Shown here: positions 1 through 11,674 of the stretch, piece by piece
Numbering within the stretch: the first letter of the stretch is position 1
How the letters are laid out: each line of letters opens with the position of its first letter
Origin: Hemicordylus capensis
Lineage: Eukaryota > Chordata > Lepidosauria > Squamata > Cordylidae
DNA length: 64,000 bases
Reading direction: 5' to 3'
Assembly: GCF_027244095.1 (NCBI RefSeq)
Contig: NC_069659.1
Span: forward strand, 31,156,501-31,220,500
Made by a program: the position numbers and the translations under genes
The notes under the pieces: model-generated
Databases searched by the model: none
Told to the model about the DNA's origin: nothing
The model's input: the letters and a program-made list of their open reading frames with translations, nothing else

Positions 1-149
1 ATCCAGACTTCAAAGGCTCAATGCAAATGCATTGAGGGATGAGGGCGAGTCCCAGGCTCTGCCAATAATACGGGGAAAACAGCATCCTGTTCGGGACAAG
101 AGATTTTTGACTCCGATACGGGACTTCCGTATCTGAGAGAATGTTGGGA

Positions 150-376
150 ACACTAACCTCCGCCCCGGCTGCACCTGCAAGCTGCTCCAGGCAGCAACAT
201 GCCACCCGGCACTCCCTGTGGCAGGGGATCAGCTCTGCCTCTCACTTGGCTTCTGCAGACCCGATCCCCCGATCCCGGCCACATGAGCGGTGCAGCCGAT
301 CCCCCATCACAGGGAGTGCTGGGCGGTGCACTGCTGCTTGGAACAGGTTGCAGGTGTGACTGGGGCGGAGGTAAGC
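150..376. repeat. Palindromic (fold-back) element
   Basis: Arms at about 158-230 and 297-372 are imperfect reverse complements. Each arm has the order CCTCCGCCCC, then CACCTGCAA, then CACTCCCTGTG toward the loop. GC-rich, unlike the AT-rich DNA after it. Probably a non-autonomous DNA transposon, family not recognised. Two short open frames overlap it and are by-products of the GC content. Confidence 0.6.
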
Positions 377-614
377 ACCTACTAATTTATGCTTAAAGGT
401 GCCTCTTATCAACCCCCAGCGGTGCCCGCACTAGCTGCTACTGGACCTATACTAATATAGTTTGGTTAAATATATGTGGATTGCACAGCTCCCAGGAACA
501 TATTTTCAGGTGGCAGAGAAGGCTTCCTGGCGAAGGGGAGAGCATCATAAATTGCTGCTGATGCAATTGGTTGGGAGATTGTCTTAGGCTGCTCTCTCAC
601 ACCACCAGTGCATC

Positions 615-1422
615 CAGTGCTGGATTTAGGCAAGAGATAAGTAAGCTACAGCTTCGGGACTCACATTATATAGGGCCTCTGGGTTTTGTTTTTTTAAAAG
701 ACTGAATTCCAAGTTTTACATAATTGGTTGAAAAATAAAGGAGAAAAGGAAAACACCTCTAAAACAAACATCGTTTTGGTGAGACAAAAATATACTTACA
801 TGGCTACGCAATTATTTATCATATTGCATTTATAATTCTGTGCAGAAATAACTGTAAGTTACATCAAAATGTCATTAGGTCAGGGCCTGTTCCCCCACCC
901 ACCCAGCCCCCAAAGGTCTGATCCTGGATCAGAATTTAATCCAAGATTAGTTTGATTCTGAGATCTTGTGATCCTGATATCAGTTTTGATCTGATCATGG
1001 TTTTTTAATGTGCTTTTCTTACAGGATCCTGGAATCAAGAGTAATTTTCAATCTTTAAGGCTAGAAAAACATTGAACTTTGGGCAGGAAACAATTGTTTA
1101 CCTCCACAAGTATTTGAGTCCCCAGAATGGCCAGGCTTGATGAGAGGAAAGTTTTCATAAATGATAAGTAAGAAATCATAACGTATTTTAATTTAAAGGT
1201 ATTTCTAATGCAAATAGGCTTATTTCAAGAAAACTGTTTTTGTTAGATTATTAGTTTTTTTGTGATATCGTTGCCAAGTATATATGAAAAAAATAAAGTT
1301 CTATTATTTCTATTTTCATTGTCCTTTTTGTTAAGTGCGTGGGTGGGTTTGGGTGTGTAATGCTGTGGGGCTTTTTAAGCTTAATATAGCCTAGGGCCTC
1401 AGCATAGCATGATCTGGCCCTC
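615..1422. mobile_element. hAT-type non-autonomous transposon, 808 bp (probable)
   Basis: The left end CAGTGCTGGATTTAGG and the right end GATCTGGCCCTC fit a degraded CAGGGCCGGATTTA-type terminus. Flanks 607-614 (AGTGCATC) and 1423-1430 (AATACATC) agree at 6 of 8 bases, and both differences are transitions. The interior is AT-rich with no transposase. A related but younger-looking element lies at 58420-58935. Confidence 0.5.
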
Positions 1423-1430
1423 AATACATC

Positions 1431-3030
1431 CTTGCATTGTATGTCACCTGCTGTTCCCTTGAGCTTACAGTCGCCAAATTCAGATGTACTAGGAAACCAG
1501 AAACCCCTTCACCTCTGGTTTCCAAAGCTGCATGTCTGAACTGATGAAACCGGAGTTAAAGGCAAGAAGGGATGCACAATTTCCCTCCCCAAACTCCAAT
1601 CTGAACTTTACCTCTGGTTCTGCAGTGCCAGCGTTGCATCCGAACACTGGCACCAGTTTTGGCTCCATGGATCCAGAGTTGAGGGAGGAAGCTCCTCCCT
1701 CCCTCTGGCTGGATTGGTTGTGTGAGGTGTCTTGTCAGGAAGGAAGCCCGCACAGGCAGCAACCCCAGCTCTCTGCAGTCTCACTGATGGCAGAGAGACA
1801 GCTCTTTCTAACATCCAAAAATGGACAGGAGAACGGGGGGAAGGGTCACGGAACTGGGAGTCAATTTTACCTGCAGTTCTGCATTATGTCTGAAGGCGGC
1901 CTCTGAGAACATCAAAAAGAAAATTAAGGAGAACAAGAAGTGCATCATATTTCCTTCTTTATTCAAATGACAGCAACAGTGGGTGAAAGAAGAGTCACCA
2001 AATTTCTTTCAGCCCAATTGATCTGAGTACACAGAGCTGAAACAATGAAAGCTGTACAACAGTGGTTAGTAAACCGACAGGCCTAGCACAAATGGATCTA
2101 GCAACCATGGCTCCAAATCAGGTGTATGCACTGATTCTTAGGGAGGGGGAGCACAAGATTCCATGCTTTTTAGATAAATTATTATAGAATAACGTACATC
2201 ATCCTAGATCCATCTGAACATTTAGATGAGTATAGGCAGGAGGTATTTTAGAGTAAAAAATATACATTATGGTATTTCCACGCAGAGCCAAAGATGTTGG
2301 GCATACAAAGGCACGTTCCTCTACATCCATCTCCAAGCACGCATCCTTCAATGACTCCAGGGAGTTTGCAAGAGTCTTTCAGTCTTGGTAAGACTTCACC
2401 AGAAGCCACATGAGTAGCACCGTTATCAGCACAATCATGAAATTGAGGAAGAGCTCTTGTGCGGACCGATCCATGGCCAGGAACAGAGAAGGGCAGGGCA
2501 GAGGCCAATGAAGGGAAATGGAGGGAGATGCTCTCAGTTGTCCTTGAGATCAACTTTGTCCTCTCCTAAAGAACAAGAAAAACCCCAACAAAACTAGATG
2601 TGTGAAAGATCAGAAGCCTGCTGCAGATCTATTTATATAGCTATAAGTAAATGTTATTTCTATTACTAACCTTTACTGCATGCAGGAGATAAAAAAAGGC
2701 AGCGGGCATCTCTAACAGCTTATCACCTTCTTCAATTTCTCCTGTGTGACAGGCTCTGTTCTCAGCATCACCTCCCCCCTCCCCGCTGCCCCCCCAATCT
2801 ATCCCTCATGGCAAGCAATCTTGGGCATCCCATTTGGATTTGCAATTACTTTGCTAAAACATTGAACACTTTTATTTACGGTTCTTGAGAGGTGAACTCC
2901 ACCGAAAGCTGCATTTGGGGAAATAATGCATGATTAAAATGGTAACATCCATTTGTATGCTTCTTTGATAAGAAAAGACTTTGTTGCTCCCTTAAATATA
3001 TTTTCAGGATTATCTGCAATGCAAGTACGA
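1431..3030. other. No gene recognised; partly old repeat
   Basis: About 1455-1905 has loosely inverted ends (AAATTCAGATGT on the left, a CTGAA-containing right end) and may be an old palindromic element. A 124-codon open frame at 1532-1906 has no recognisable domain. The rest (1906-3030) is AT-rich and I see no exon, RNA gene or clear repeat in it. Confidence 0.35.
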
Positions 3031-3034
3031 GTCT

Positions 3035-3318
3035 AGCAGAGCTTGTAATAGCAAAGTGCTCTGGCTGACATATAGCACAATGGTATGTCAACCTAGTAAC
3101 TTTGCAAGCACGCAAGTCATGCAAGTTGGGCAAATGCAAAATCTGTGGAAGTGATGTTACCTGAAAGTAAGCCCATTATTTCCAATGGGCATACTCGCAT
3201 GTAACCTCACTCCCACAAATTTTGCATTTGCTCAGTTTGTGTAACTTGTGCAACTTGTGTGTGTGCAAAGTTACTCAGCCGATGTACTATTGCATAATAT
3301 GTCAGCCACTAACTATAT
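3035..3318. repeat. Palindromic element with arms of about 130 bp
   Basis: The left arm (about 3035-3170) and the right arm (about 3185-3318) are reverse complements, for example GCAAATGCAAAATCTGTG against CACAAATTTTGCATTTGC. The centre is near 3178. Probably a fold-back MITE; no clear target duplication was found. Confidence 0.6.
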
Positions 3319-3494
3319 CAACGTACTGCAATTGCAAAGTGCTTTAATCCCACTTCTGTGCCAGTTTGGAGAAGTCCCCTTCTTCTTTGATCCAATTTTT
3401 GTGCACAAATGGGGAAAGTCCCATTCTGAAGAAGGGGCCACATGACCTGAGAAAACACCATGCTCACCTTGTTACTTCAGTTGTGAGTGTTGGG

Positions 3495-3989
3495 CAGTGG
3501 CATAGCAAGAATGCCAATGGCCCCTGTCTAGCCTGCCGCCTCCAGCCCCTGCCACCCCAGCCACACCACCTGCATCTGACATCAGATGCCCCAGCGCCTG
3601 ATGTCAGATGCAGGGGGTGTGGCCACATTAGCAAACAGGGCCACACGCCCTGTTTGGAAGTAAAATTCAGTTGGTACCACATTTGCAGCCTGGCCAGGAT
3701 GGCTTCTCCCTGCTTGCAAAGGCAGGGAGAGGTGTTCCCGGCCAGGCTGGGAGCCCAGCGCTGACTGAAACTTCTCAAAAACAGAGCCACGCAGGGAGAA
3801 GCCATCCTGGCCAGGCTGCAAACACATTGATGGCCAGATTTTCTTCCAAATGGGATGCTTGGCCCCATTTGCTAATGTGGCCACACCCCCGGCACCTGGT
3901 GCAGGGGTGTGGCTGGGGCTCCATGTGCAGCCCCTGGGGCATGAAAGCCAGGGTTCGTTGAACCTATTCACTCAATGGAGGCTACCCTG
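3495..3989. mobile_element. hAT-type MITE, 495 bp, with perfect 8-bp TSD
   Basis: Flanked by GTGTTGGG at 3487-3494 and 3990-3997. The left end is CAGTGGCATAGC and the right end reads CAGGGTAGCCTCC in reverse complement. The interior is itself palindromic: GCCTGGCCAGGATGGCTTCT near 3690 recurs inverted near 3800, and GTGTGGCCACATTAGCAAA near 3618 recurs inverted near 3870. The open frames here are palindrome by-products. Confidence 0.8.
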
Positions 3990-4435
3990 GTGTTGGGATA
4001 TGCAACACCTGCAGCTTCGCAAGTTTGCATGCAATCTGCTATACAGCCAGAGGGGGCACTATAGCTTCTTCTGTATTGGTTGGGCTAGCTAGGAGTTTCT
4101 GTTCTTCTTGTTCCTGTTTCTTTGTGTATGAGTCAACAAGTTCTGCACTGACCTCTTAGTGCCTTTGTCTCCCAAGTAAAGTTCTCTTAAAAACCTTCCT
4201 CTGTTATTTGTTTTGTACTCCACACGGACAGAACACACTCTGCAACAGTGAGGAGCATAGTCCATACTATGCGGTCATTGTCTCATTGCACTGAGAACGT
4301 TTCTAAGAGGAAACCAGACAGGTGGTGCAATGCTGTCTATGCCAACCCAACATTTCCCTGGGGGCTGCTGCTGCAGTAGGAGCAACCAAGCCATCTGCCC
4401 GCCTCATACAGCCTCTCCTTTTCAAATGTTTACAG

Positions 4436-5015
4436 TGTTGGAGACGGAGTTCCAGTGCATCGACCTTTTGCACCAACTCTAGGAGGGTTTCTTCACCTTG
4501 GGCCCTCACATGTTGTTGGACTACAACTCCCATAATCCTCAGCCACAAAGGCCATGTCTGGGGATGATGGGAGTTGTAGTCCAACAACATCTGGGGACCC
4601 AAGGTTAAGAAACCCTGAATTATAGTATCCTAACGACCACAACTGGGAGTAGAGATAGTGAGTAAGGGTCTCCCTAGTTGTTCTACCTGTCTCTACTCTA
4701 TGACCCCTAATTGGACTCCTCAGGTATTTCATGTGAGAGTCAGATCCCCTTCCTTTCCTCTTAGAGAGCAGATGGAAACATATCTCTCTCCCCTTACCTT
4801 TTCATTATGTAGTTCTATAGATTTGGATTAGGTCTTTCCTATCCAAAGTGTACGTCACCAATAAATACTTAGTATTTAGTTCTACAGGATGTCTCCATGT
4901 GTCTTCTCTAAATTGCTGCAACACCTAACATCTGCATTCTACTCTGAAACTGGAGTGGGTGGCTTCTTTAATGCTCTGCTAATTAACTGGGGGGTAAAAA
5001 TTACAACCCGCAACA
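4436..5015 (+). mobile_element. Solo LTR (fossil), interrupted by a hairpin MITE
   Basis: Begins TGTTGGAG and ends CCGCAACA, and is flanked by perfect 5-bp repeats TACAG (4431-4435 and 5016-5020). An AATAAA signal lies near 4860, which fixes the sense strand. Without the MITE at 4494-4617 its length is about 456 bp, close to the second copy at 47669-48113 (445 bp). No internal retroviral or Gypsy-like genes are present. Whether it is ERV or Gypsy cannot be told from the LTR alone. Confidence 0.75.
4494..4617. mobile_element. Hairpin MITE inside the solo LTR
   Basis: Near-palindrome with inner core TGTTGTTGGACTACAACTCC and its inverted copy. The ends read AGGGTTTCTTCACC and GGTTAAGAAACCCTG. 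It splits LTR sequence that is continuous in the other copies, so it inserted after the LTR. Confidence 0.75.
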
Positions 5016-5267
5016 TACAGAGCAACATAGGTCGGAGCCACAAAGAGGGATCAAGCACATCACAAAAAGAACAGCCCCAGGAAAGGAACCACCTCATGAA
5101 AATGGTTCCACACAGTTCTGGTAGCCATTTAAGAACTGACCACACAGTACGCCAGTCACTTAAAAACTAATCTCATGGTAGCTCCAACTTCTTGGTATAT
5201 TCCTAAAGTATTGCCTCTGGCCATGCAGTGAGGCAATTATTACCTAAAATGGCTTGAAAATCTAGGG

Positions 5268-5403
5268 TAGGGATTCTCAGCGTTGGGTCCCCAGATGTTT
5301 TTGGACTTCAACTCCCAAAATCCCCAACCAAAGGCCACTGGAGCTGGGAATTATGGGAGTTGAAGTCCAGTAACCTCTGGGGACCTAATGTTGAGAATCC
5401 CTG
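5268..5403. mobile_element. Hairpin MITE (hAT-type), perfect 8-bp TSD
   Basis: 136-bp palindrome flanked by ATCTAGGG at 5260-5267 and 5404-5411. The ends fit (C/T)AGGGATTCTCA and TGAGAATCCCTG. The 8-bp duplication and CAGGG-type ends support hAT mobilisation for this whole hairpin family. Confidence 0.85.
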
Positions 5404-5420
5404 ATCTAGGGAAGCAAGGG

Positions 5421-5724
5421 GAGAGGAGAGCTGGTCTTGTGGTAGCAAGCATGACTTGTCCCCATAGCTAAGCAGGGTCTGCCCTGGTTGCATCTGAATG
5501 GGAGACTTGATGTGTGAGCACTGCAAGATATTCCCCTCAGGGGATGAAGCCACTCTGGGAAGAGCAGAAGGCTTCAAGTTCCCTCCCTGACATCTCCAAG
5601 ATAGGGCTGAGAGAGATTCCTGCCTGCAACCTTGGAGAAGCCGCGGCCAGTCTGTGTAGACAGTACTGAGCTAGACAGACCGATGGTCTGATTCAGTATA
5701 TGGCAGCTTCCTGTGTTCCTATGT
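5421..5724 (+). mobile_element. Compound SINE with 5S-rRNA-like module, full length
   Basis: The head has AGCTAAGCAGGGTCTGCC and GAATGGGAGAC, which align with the A box and C box region of vertebrate 5S rRNA. The centre has CTCCAAGATAGGGCTGAGAG, and the tail is GGCAGCTTCCTGTGTTCCT. At least ten copies or part copies lie in the window on both strands. I do not know its database name. Confidence 0.75.
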
Positions 5725-5972
5725 GGTTTCCCTGCACCTGCCTCCCCCATTCTGTTTCAGAAATCTAACATGTGGGAAACAGCTCATCATCCATAAATGC
5801 ACTTTGCCCCTTCTGTGCCCCCCTCAAGGTTTTTTTTTCTGGGGCTGCCACTGTATAGGTATCATCTGGATGAGTACATGGGAGTAGGAAAACTCATTTC
5901 CACCCAACTGTCATTTTTCTTAGCAAATACTGACACAGAGTGGTTATAACTTATGATTGGGTTGATCAGTGG

Positions 5973-6085
5973 CAGGGGTTCTCAAACCTGGGTCCCCATA
6001 TGTTGTTGAACTACAACTCCCATCATCCTCAGTCTTTGACCATTGTGGCTGTGTAGGTTTGGGGATCCATGTTCAGGAAAACCCC
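5973..6085. mobile_element. Hairpin MITE, degraded right arm
   Basis: Starts CAGGGGTTCTCAAACC, with core TTGTTGAACTACAACTCCC. The right arm is recognisable (GGGGATCCATGTTCAGG) but eroded. Confidence 0.6.
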
Positions 6086-6142
6086 AACTTTTAGACTTGA
6101 CCAATGAAATTCCTGAACATGGGGATTGTCATAGGAAAACAG

Positions 6143-6325
6143 AGGCCGAGAGCTCGGTGGTAGCTCATGCTTTAGATCTGGAAAGTTCCTACATATAGTT
6201 CTTGGCACCTCTGGGGGAAAGATCTCGGATATCAGTGCTGGAAAAGATGGACCACAGAGGGTGGTGCCAGGAAGCCCAGCTAGAGGGACCAATGGTTTGC
6301 TCTGCATAAGCCAACTCCCTATATA
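6143..6325 (+). mobile_element. Old tRNA-headed SINE related to the compound SINE
   Basis: Box-A-like GAGCTCGGTGGTAGCTCATG, then AGTTCTTGGCACCTCTGGGG, then AGAGGGACCAATGGTTTGCT and a degraded tail. It shares the 3' half of the compound SINE family but no 5S-like module is visible. Confidence 0.5.
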
Positions 6326-6329
6326 CTAA

Positions 6330-7330
6330 ATCCTACCTTCTGTATTACATTCTGGGCTCTTTCCAAGCTCCTTGTGCTTATCATTGCCAAAAGCAAACTA
6401 AAGCATCTCGTCCTTGGCTCATTGCTCTACTAGGGGGCAATTCCAAGGGTAAAGGAATCGGGCTTGTTACCATTTTTTAAATTACTGTAGCCATAAGCAA
6501 ATTTTCAGGTTGATATGTAGACTCACTGGCAAGATAACATCTCCTATAAGGCCATATTTTTACAAAATCTTTACATGTTATAGAGTCTGAAATGTGCAAA
6601 ATGCATCAGTAATGGAATCAAAAATTATGTCCAAAACTTCTGATTCCGTGATCAGTTTATTCTGAATGTTTCTATAATATTTAAGGCTTTTGTAAAAAGA
6701 TGGCCTTATAGTAAGAGATGTATTCTTACCAGTAGGTGTATATAATATCAGCTTAAAAATGTGTTTATGGCTACAATCATAGAAGAAGTGGTGACGTGCC
6801 TGATCCATTACTCTTGGAATTGTCCTTGGGTAGAAAGGTACACTAACAACAAAGTAAAACCTTGAACTTACACAGATGTGCTTATTGGGAACTGAAGATC
6901 CTGGGGACTGCCACAGCACATATCAGATGGTATATCACCTGAATGTGTGTATACACACACACACACGCGTCTTGATACAGTGTTTTGTTAAGGTTCTTCA
7001 TCCTGTCCATTAGCTTAAGCCCTGGGGCATCCGCTGAAATAGATTGTGGATGAGCCAGTAAACTACCTTTCATTAAGTGTTTGTGTCAATGCTCTAATTA
7101 AGGAAATGGTTTTGAGGAAGGATGTGCCCACATATATAACACCAAAATAGCAAACATTTGATAGCTACAAAAGTGTCTGCAGAGGATTTTAATCAAAGCA
7201 GACTATTCTCATTGCACTTCGTGCTCTTGTTGATGTCAGTTAAGAAATGCAATGCCAATTATTGCAGTGATTGCATCTCTGTCTTTTAATCCCCTCATAA
7301 ATTAACACTAAACATCCAGCTTGGAAAGAA
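6330..7330. other. AT-rich stretch without recognisable features
   Basis: I see no exon, RNA gene or clear repeat beyond a short CA run near 6954-6967. Confidence 0.4.
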
Positions 7331-7336
7331 TCATTG

Positions 7337-7616
7337 GAACACAGGAAGCTGCCATATACTGAGTCAGACCACTGGTCTATGTAGTTCAGTATTGTCTTCA
7401 CAGACTGGCAGCAGCTTCTCCAAGGCTGCAGGCAGGAATCTCTCTAAGCCCTATCTTGGAGAAGCCAGAGAGGGAACTTGAAAGAGCAGTTCCATCCCCT
7501 GAGAGGGATATCTTCCAGTGCTCAAACTTCTGGTCTCCCATTCAAATGCAATCAGGGCAGACCCTGCTTAGCTACGGGAACAAGTCATGCTTGCTACCAC
7601 AGGACCAGCTCTCCCA
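7337..7616 (-). mobile_element. Compound 5S-like SINE, minus strand
   Basis: Tail end GGAACACAGGAAGCTGCC on the left and the 5S-like head at the right (GTCTCCCATTCAAATGCA, CCCTGCTTAGCTACGGG). It is followed by CT and CA microsatellites at about 7650-7690. Confidence 0.7.
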
Positions 7617-7690
7617 TTAAGGAAAGGATCTCTCTCCCATTTAAGGAAAGGAGATCTCTCTCTCTCTCACACACACACACACACTCGCAC

Positions 7691-8400
7691 ATAATCTTCA
7701 GACGCACATGTGGTTATTCCTCAGGAGCTCACTGGTTATTAAGAAGTATAAGGATAATGTCTATATAATGTTATGAGATGCAAGTACATTATATAATGTT
7801 ATAATGCACTATATGTTTTTGCGATTGAATCTTGAATATATGCAAGATAATGGCTTCTAATCTTGCTACGGATCTTTTCTCTCCCACCCTTAAAAACTTT
7901 AAATACTCACTCCTGGTCATAGGTCTTCTGGATGCTTTTCCAGTCATTGGCATAAACCACAATTTAAGTGATTCCTATTAGACTTTTTCTAAAAGAACAC
8001 TTATCTAAGGATATTTTAGTCTATACATACTGAAAAGCCATGACAATGTTTTATAGCTATTCTTAGAAGGTAAATTGAAAAGATTATTTGGGCTCTGCAG
8101 TTTCAACATACTGCCACCCCCTTACAGATTACACTATCAATTTCCAAAATGCTTTGAGCACTACACAATTTCATTTCGCTGACCACCACCAGTCTGAGTG
8201 TTTTTTTCATACCTTTATTTAATATTTCAAACTCGGGTAAGACATAGATAAAGAGATTGGTGCCTTAAATGGGACTTAGTCCCAATGGTGTGTACACAGG
8301 AAGATTGCTTGACACTAAAAGTACTATGATAAGATGGTTATAGTAGTCCTGTGAGTATTATGCACTAATCTAATTTAATCAAATAGCGTTGCTAATAATA
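7691..8400. other. AT-rich stretch without recognisable features
   Basis: I see no coding signal and no identifiable repeat. Confidence 0.4.
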
Positions 8401-8407
8401 CTATCTG

Positions 8408-8559
8408 GCCGTTTGCATTTAAATGAAGTGTTTGCACAATCACTCAAGAGCACTCCTGAGCAAACACACAAAATTGCACATTCACAGTTCACATAATGTT
8501 ATGTTTGCACAAGAGCACTCTTGCACAGTTGCACAGGTGCTTTGCTGAAATGCAAACGG
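8408..8559. repeat. Palindromic element, 152 bp
   Basis: Ends CCGTTTGCATTT and AAATGCAAACGG are inverted, with inner motifs TTTGCACAA and GCACTCTTG. Likely a fold-back MITE. Confidence 0.55.
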
Positions 8560-8599
8560 AAGTTTGTGTTACTTTGTCACTTGGACAATAACAAATATT

Positions 8600-8765
8600 T
8601 TAAAAGTGGGTTTTTTTTAAAGCACTCAAAACACTATACAGACATAATTCTTACAAACAACTCTGCAAGATACAGTATGCCAATATATTGCTATCCCTCT
8701 TTTGCAGGTGGAAGACCCAAGCTGAGAGATGGTAGCTTGCCAAAAGCTACAGACTGGATTAATAG
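8600..8765 (+). repeat. Old MIR/L2-tail-like remnant (tentative)
   Basis: The order CACTATACAGACATAATTCT, AACTCTGCAAGATA, CCTCTTTTGCAGGTGGAAGA and TAGCTTGCCAAAAGCTAC parallels the conserved tail of MIR-like SINEs. Strongly diverged. Confidence 0.4.
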
Positions 8766-8954
8766 GTGAGCTTAGATATGACAGAATATATGATTGTAAC
8801 GGCCTTTGGAGGTCTTCCAGTTTAACACCCTACTCAGTGTAGGATTGATCCTGCTCAGTGCATTTGTTACACAGCCCATCCTTTATCCATCATGCTACAC
8901 AAGCTCTATGTAATAATGAATCCATATGGTTTCACAAATACTATACTGCCTTTG

Positions 8955-9125
8955 GTTCTAGGAGTCCTGAGTTCACATCTCCCACAGTCATAGATTAAAG
9001 GTGGGCCTGATCAATTTACTTTCTCTCAGCCTCAGTTCCTGATCTGTAAAATGGGGATAATAGGACCTGACAAGTTGACAGCGAGAATTGATAAAACACT
9101 GGCTCACATCCAGATTAAATTACTT
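8955..9125 (+). repeat. MIR-like SINE remnant
   Basis: Contains TCTCAGCCTCAGTTCC followed by CTGTAAAATGGGGATAATAG, a hallmark of the MIR/CORE-SINE core region. An ancient family with little positional meaning. Confidence 0.6.
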
Positions 9126-9129
9126 GATA

Positions 9130-10560
9130 ATCCTATTCCAGAGTTACTCTAAAGGACTACTAAATGTCAGTAGAACTTCCACTAGTATAGTCAGTCAGTA
9201 TGTCAGCCACTGAAAGTAAAGCACTAGGTACAGTAAAACGGTAGTCCTGCCCAGTTATGGATGGTAAGCCATGCTGAGATCAATATAAGTGAATATGCAT
9301 GTGCATCTACTGGTGCTCTGAATTACAGTAAATATGTGATATAAATTATTAGTAATATAGTCAAAACTGGGAAAATACACTGCAGCTTGTTAGAACCAGA
9401 AGAATCAATCTAGAAGTTTTTCTCATAAGCACATAAAGCCAATATTTCACATCCCTTTTAAATGTTAGGTTACTCCCACTTTCTGAATGCTCATTTATGT
9501 TTCCTGTCATCTTCTCTCAAACATTAAACATATATCTTGCTCTACCTGTGATGGAGCCCAGGGCTTCAGCCTGTGGTACCCAATGCCTCCTCCTCAGCTT
9601 CTCCTCATCTCCCAGTGCAGTCTGGATCCCCAGTTCCTCTGCTGGGACTAAAGTAGTCAGAGGGAGGAGAGCAATGAGGATATTGGCAACAAAAGTGATG
9701 ATGTCACCAGCAGCATATTTAAGAGGGGCTAGGCTGATGGGCAGCACTCAGTTCAGGCTATTTATGCTTGGCGGGGGGGCAGATGGCAGGCATGGATATG
9801 TATTGATTTACATATTACCTTTGGATTCCTTCCTGCCGTTGGTTGTAAGAATGCCCCAAAATTCTTGACTGGGCAAAAGTCCTTCTAGATTTTTTTTTAC
9901 AGTTTTTTTTTCTGCAACACAGCAGTGAGTGTATAGGCTTATCCACAAAAGGAAAGTGGTCCGGAATTGTCCGGAATGTCCTTTGGGATCAAGGCGAGAT
10001 TTTTATCAGCCTTTGGACAACTGAATGGATTCCAGATTCTACGAAGTTTACATGACATGTGCAGCCACCTGTTGCTGTCTTGCATCCTTGTTACAGTCGT
10101 CCCTTTCGCTCCTCGTGTTTCTATATGTTTAATCCAAGCTTGAACAGCAGGGACAAGGTAAACTTTGTACTGAAGGATGGAGTAATATAGTATGATTGTA
10201 ATATGCAAACAAAGGGAATCTGAGATTTACTTTTCCATGTACCAGTTAGGCGGCTCACTGTTTCCCTCATGCTCCGATCCTTAATCGATTTCCTCAGGTG
10301 CTTATTCTATTAACATAGTAATTGTAATAAATGGCTATTTTTGTCAAGTGTGGAGAAATATATTTGTAGCAAATATGGATTTGAAAAAATAGAAGCTGTT
10401 TCAATGGGGATTCCTCTTATACTCCATCTCTGGTTGACATACAGACTAAATTACTCTTGGATAGAATCTTAGTCTGGATGTCACCCATTAAAACAGAAAG
10501 AACAAATAGTTCAGGCTGAACATGTACTCTTGGATCCATCAAGTCATCCACATGTTCACA
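9130..10560. other. No gene or clear repeat recognised
   Basis: Mixed composition. Short open frames at 9497-9868 (plus) and 9517-9747 (minus) overlap one another and show no domain I know. No splice-flanked exon is convincing. Confidence 0.35.
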
Positions 10561-10576
10561 TACAGTTGTAGGGGAA

Positions 10577-10737
10577 TTCTAGAGACCATCCATGAAGTAC
10601 GTCATACATAAAGAGGAGGGAAGAAGTAGCAAAGATGAGAAACAGGAGAGGTTGGCCATTGGCTAAAATGGGCCATAGTATGAAAAGGAGGAGGCAGCTT
10701 AAAAGGTTCTTGACGTACTTTATGGATGATCTCCTAG
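10577..10737. repeat. Element with 26-bp inverted ends flanked by CTAG
   Basis: The left end (AGACCATCCATGAAGTACGTC) pairs with the right end (GACGTACTTTATGGATGATCT), and both are flanked by CTAG. The interior (about 110 bp) is not palindromic. Probably a short DNA transposon, superfamily unknown. Confidence 0.5.
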
Positions 10738-11106
10738 TTCCTCAATTGCCATTTGTCTGAGGAGCCGTCTTGTCTGAGAAGCTCTCCAACCACTCTTCTT
10801 AAGAGATACAAGGGTACTGAGCAGATGTTTTAGCTCCCAATAAAGGACAGAATACGTTTGCATGGTCACTGCACATTCAAACTTGTAACTTTAAACTGAA
10901 GGGCTCCCAAACTGCCAAAGATGATTCACTCCTCCCTTTAATTCAATGACTTACGAAGAACCTAGAGAGATGGGGCCTGTGGCTGACCTACCATCTACAG
11001 CCTAATTCTGCTCAGCTTGGGAGAGGAAGAGATTTCTGTATGTTCAGGTAAGGAGCTGGGAGCATGGAAAGGAGTTGAGATAGGAGGGAATAACAGAGGC
11101 TGGAGG

Positions 11107-11555
11107 CAGAGGTGCTCTTACCCCTGGACTACCAGGCCAATGTCCAGGGCCTCCACAACCCCTGGAGGGCCCCCCAAGTCCTCTTTAGTCTGTTCCAGGT
11201 GGGTGGTTGCTGTGCCGCTAGCCCGTGCTGTGCCATGTGGCCGGGCGTGACTATGACCTGTGCCGGACGGCCAAGTGTGACCTCTGCTTTAGAGGATGGA
11301 GGAGAAATATTGGGATGGGAATATGTTACGTTGCATGTTGAAATTTTTCTGCGAATGCATATTTGCATAAATCGGCCTGTTTTACATTCTTACATTCTTG
11401 CGAGTTCAGTTGCTGTTTGTGCCCTCAAGAACCCACATGTTAAAAATACTGTGTGTGTCATGGTGTGCATGTGTGTGTAGGGGAGTGATGCTTAACTTGT
11501 GGGGGGTGGGGGGCTCCAAAGGTCCAGTCTCCAAAATTAACTAGGTGCACCTCTG
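11107..11555. mobile_element. hAT-type MITE, 449 bp, perfect 8-bp TSD
   Basis: Flanked by GCTGGAGG at 11099-11106 and 11556-11563. Ends CAGAGGTGCTCTTA and TAGGTGCACCTCTG are inverted. No transposase. The small open frames across it are not genes. Confidence 0.85.
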
Positions 11556-11674
11556 GCTGGAGGTATGCATAACTGTTATACAACAAGCTGGTGAGTGGGG
11601 AAAACTGAAACCAGAGTTTAGAGAGGCCATGGCACATGAATGAGAAATGTGGAGTAAAATAATTTGGTTGGTAG

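Noticed and set aside
3464-3971. Several 96-134-codon open frames on both strands
   Set aside because: They fall in the palindromic hAT-type MITE at 3495-3989, which gives similar peptides on both strands.
4494-4617. Hairpin as a microRNA or structured RNA
   Set aside because: The same hairpin occurs many times in the window and one close relative has a perfect 8-bp target duplication, so it is a MITE.
5421-5560. Possible 5S rRNA gene
   Set aside because: Only the internal-promoter half of 5S is similar, the rest diverges, and the same sequence recurs in many SINE copies.
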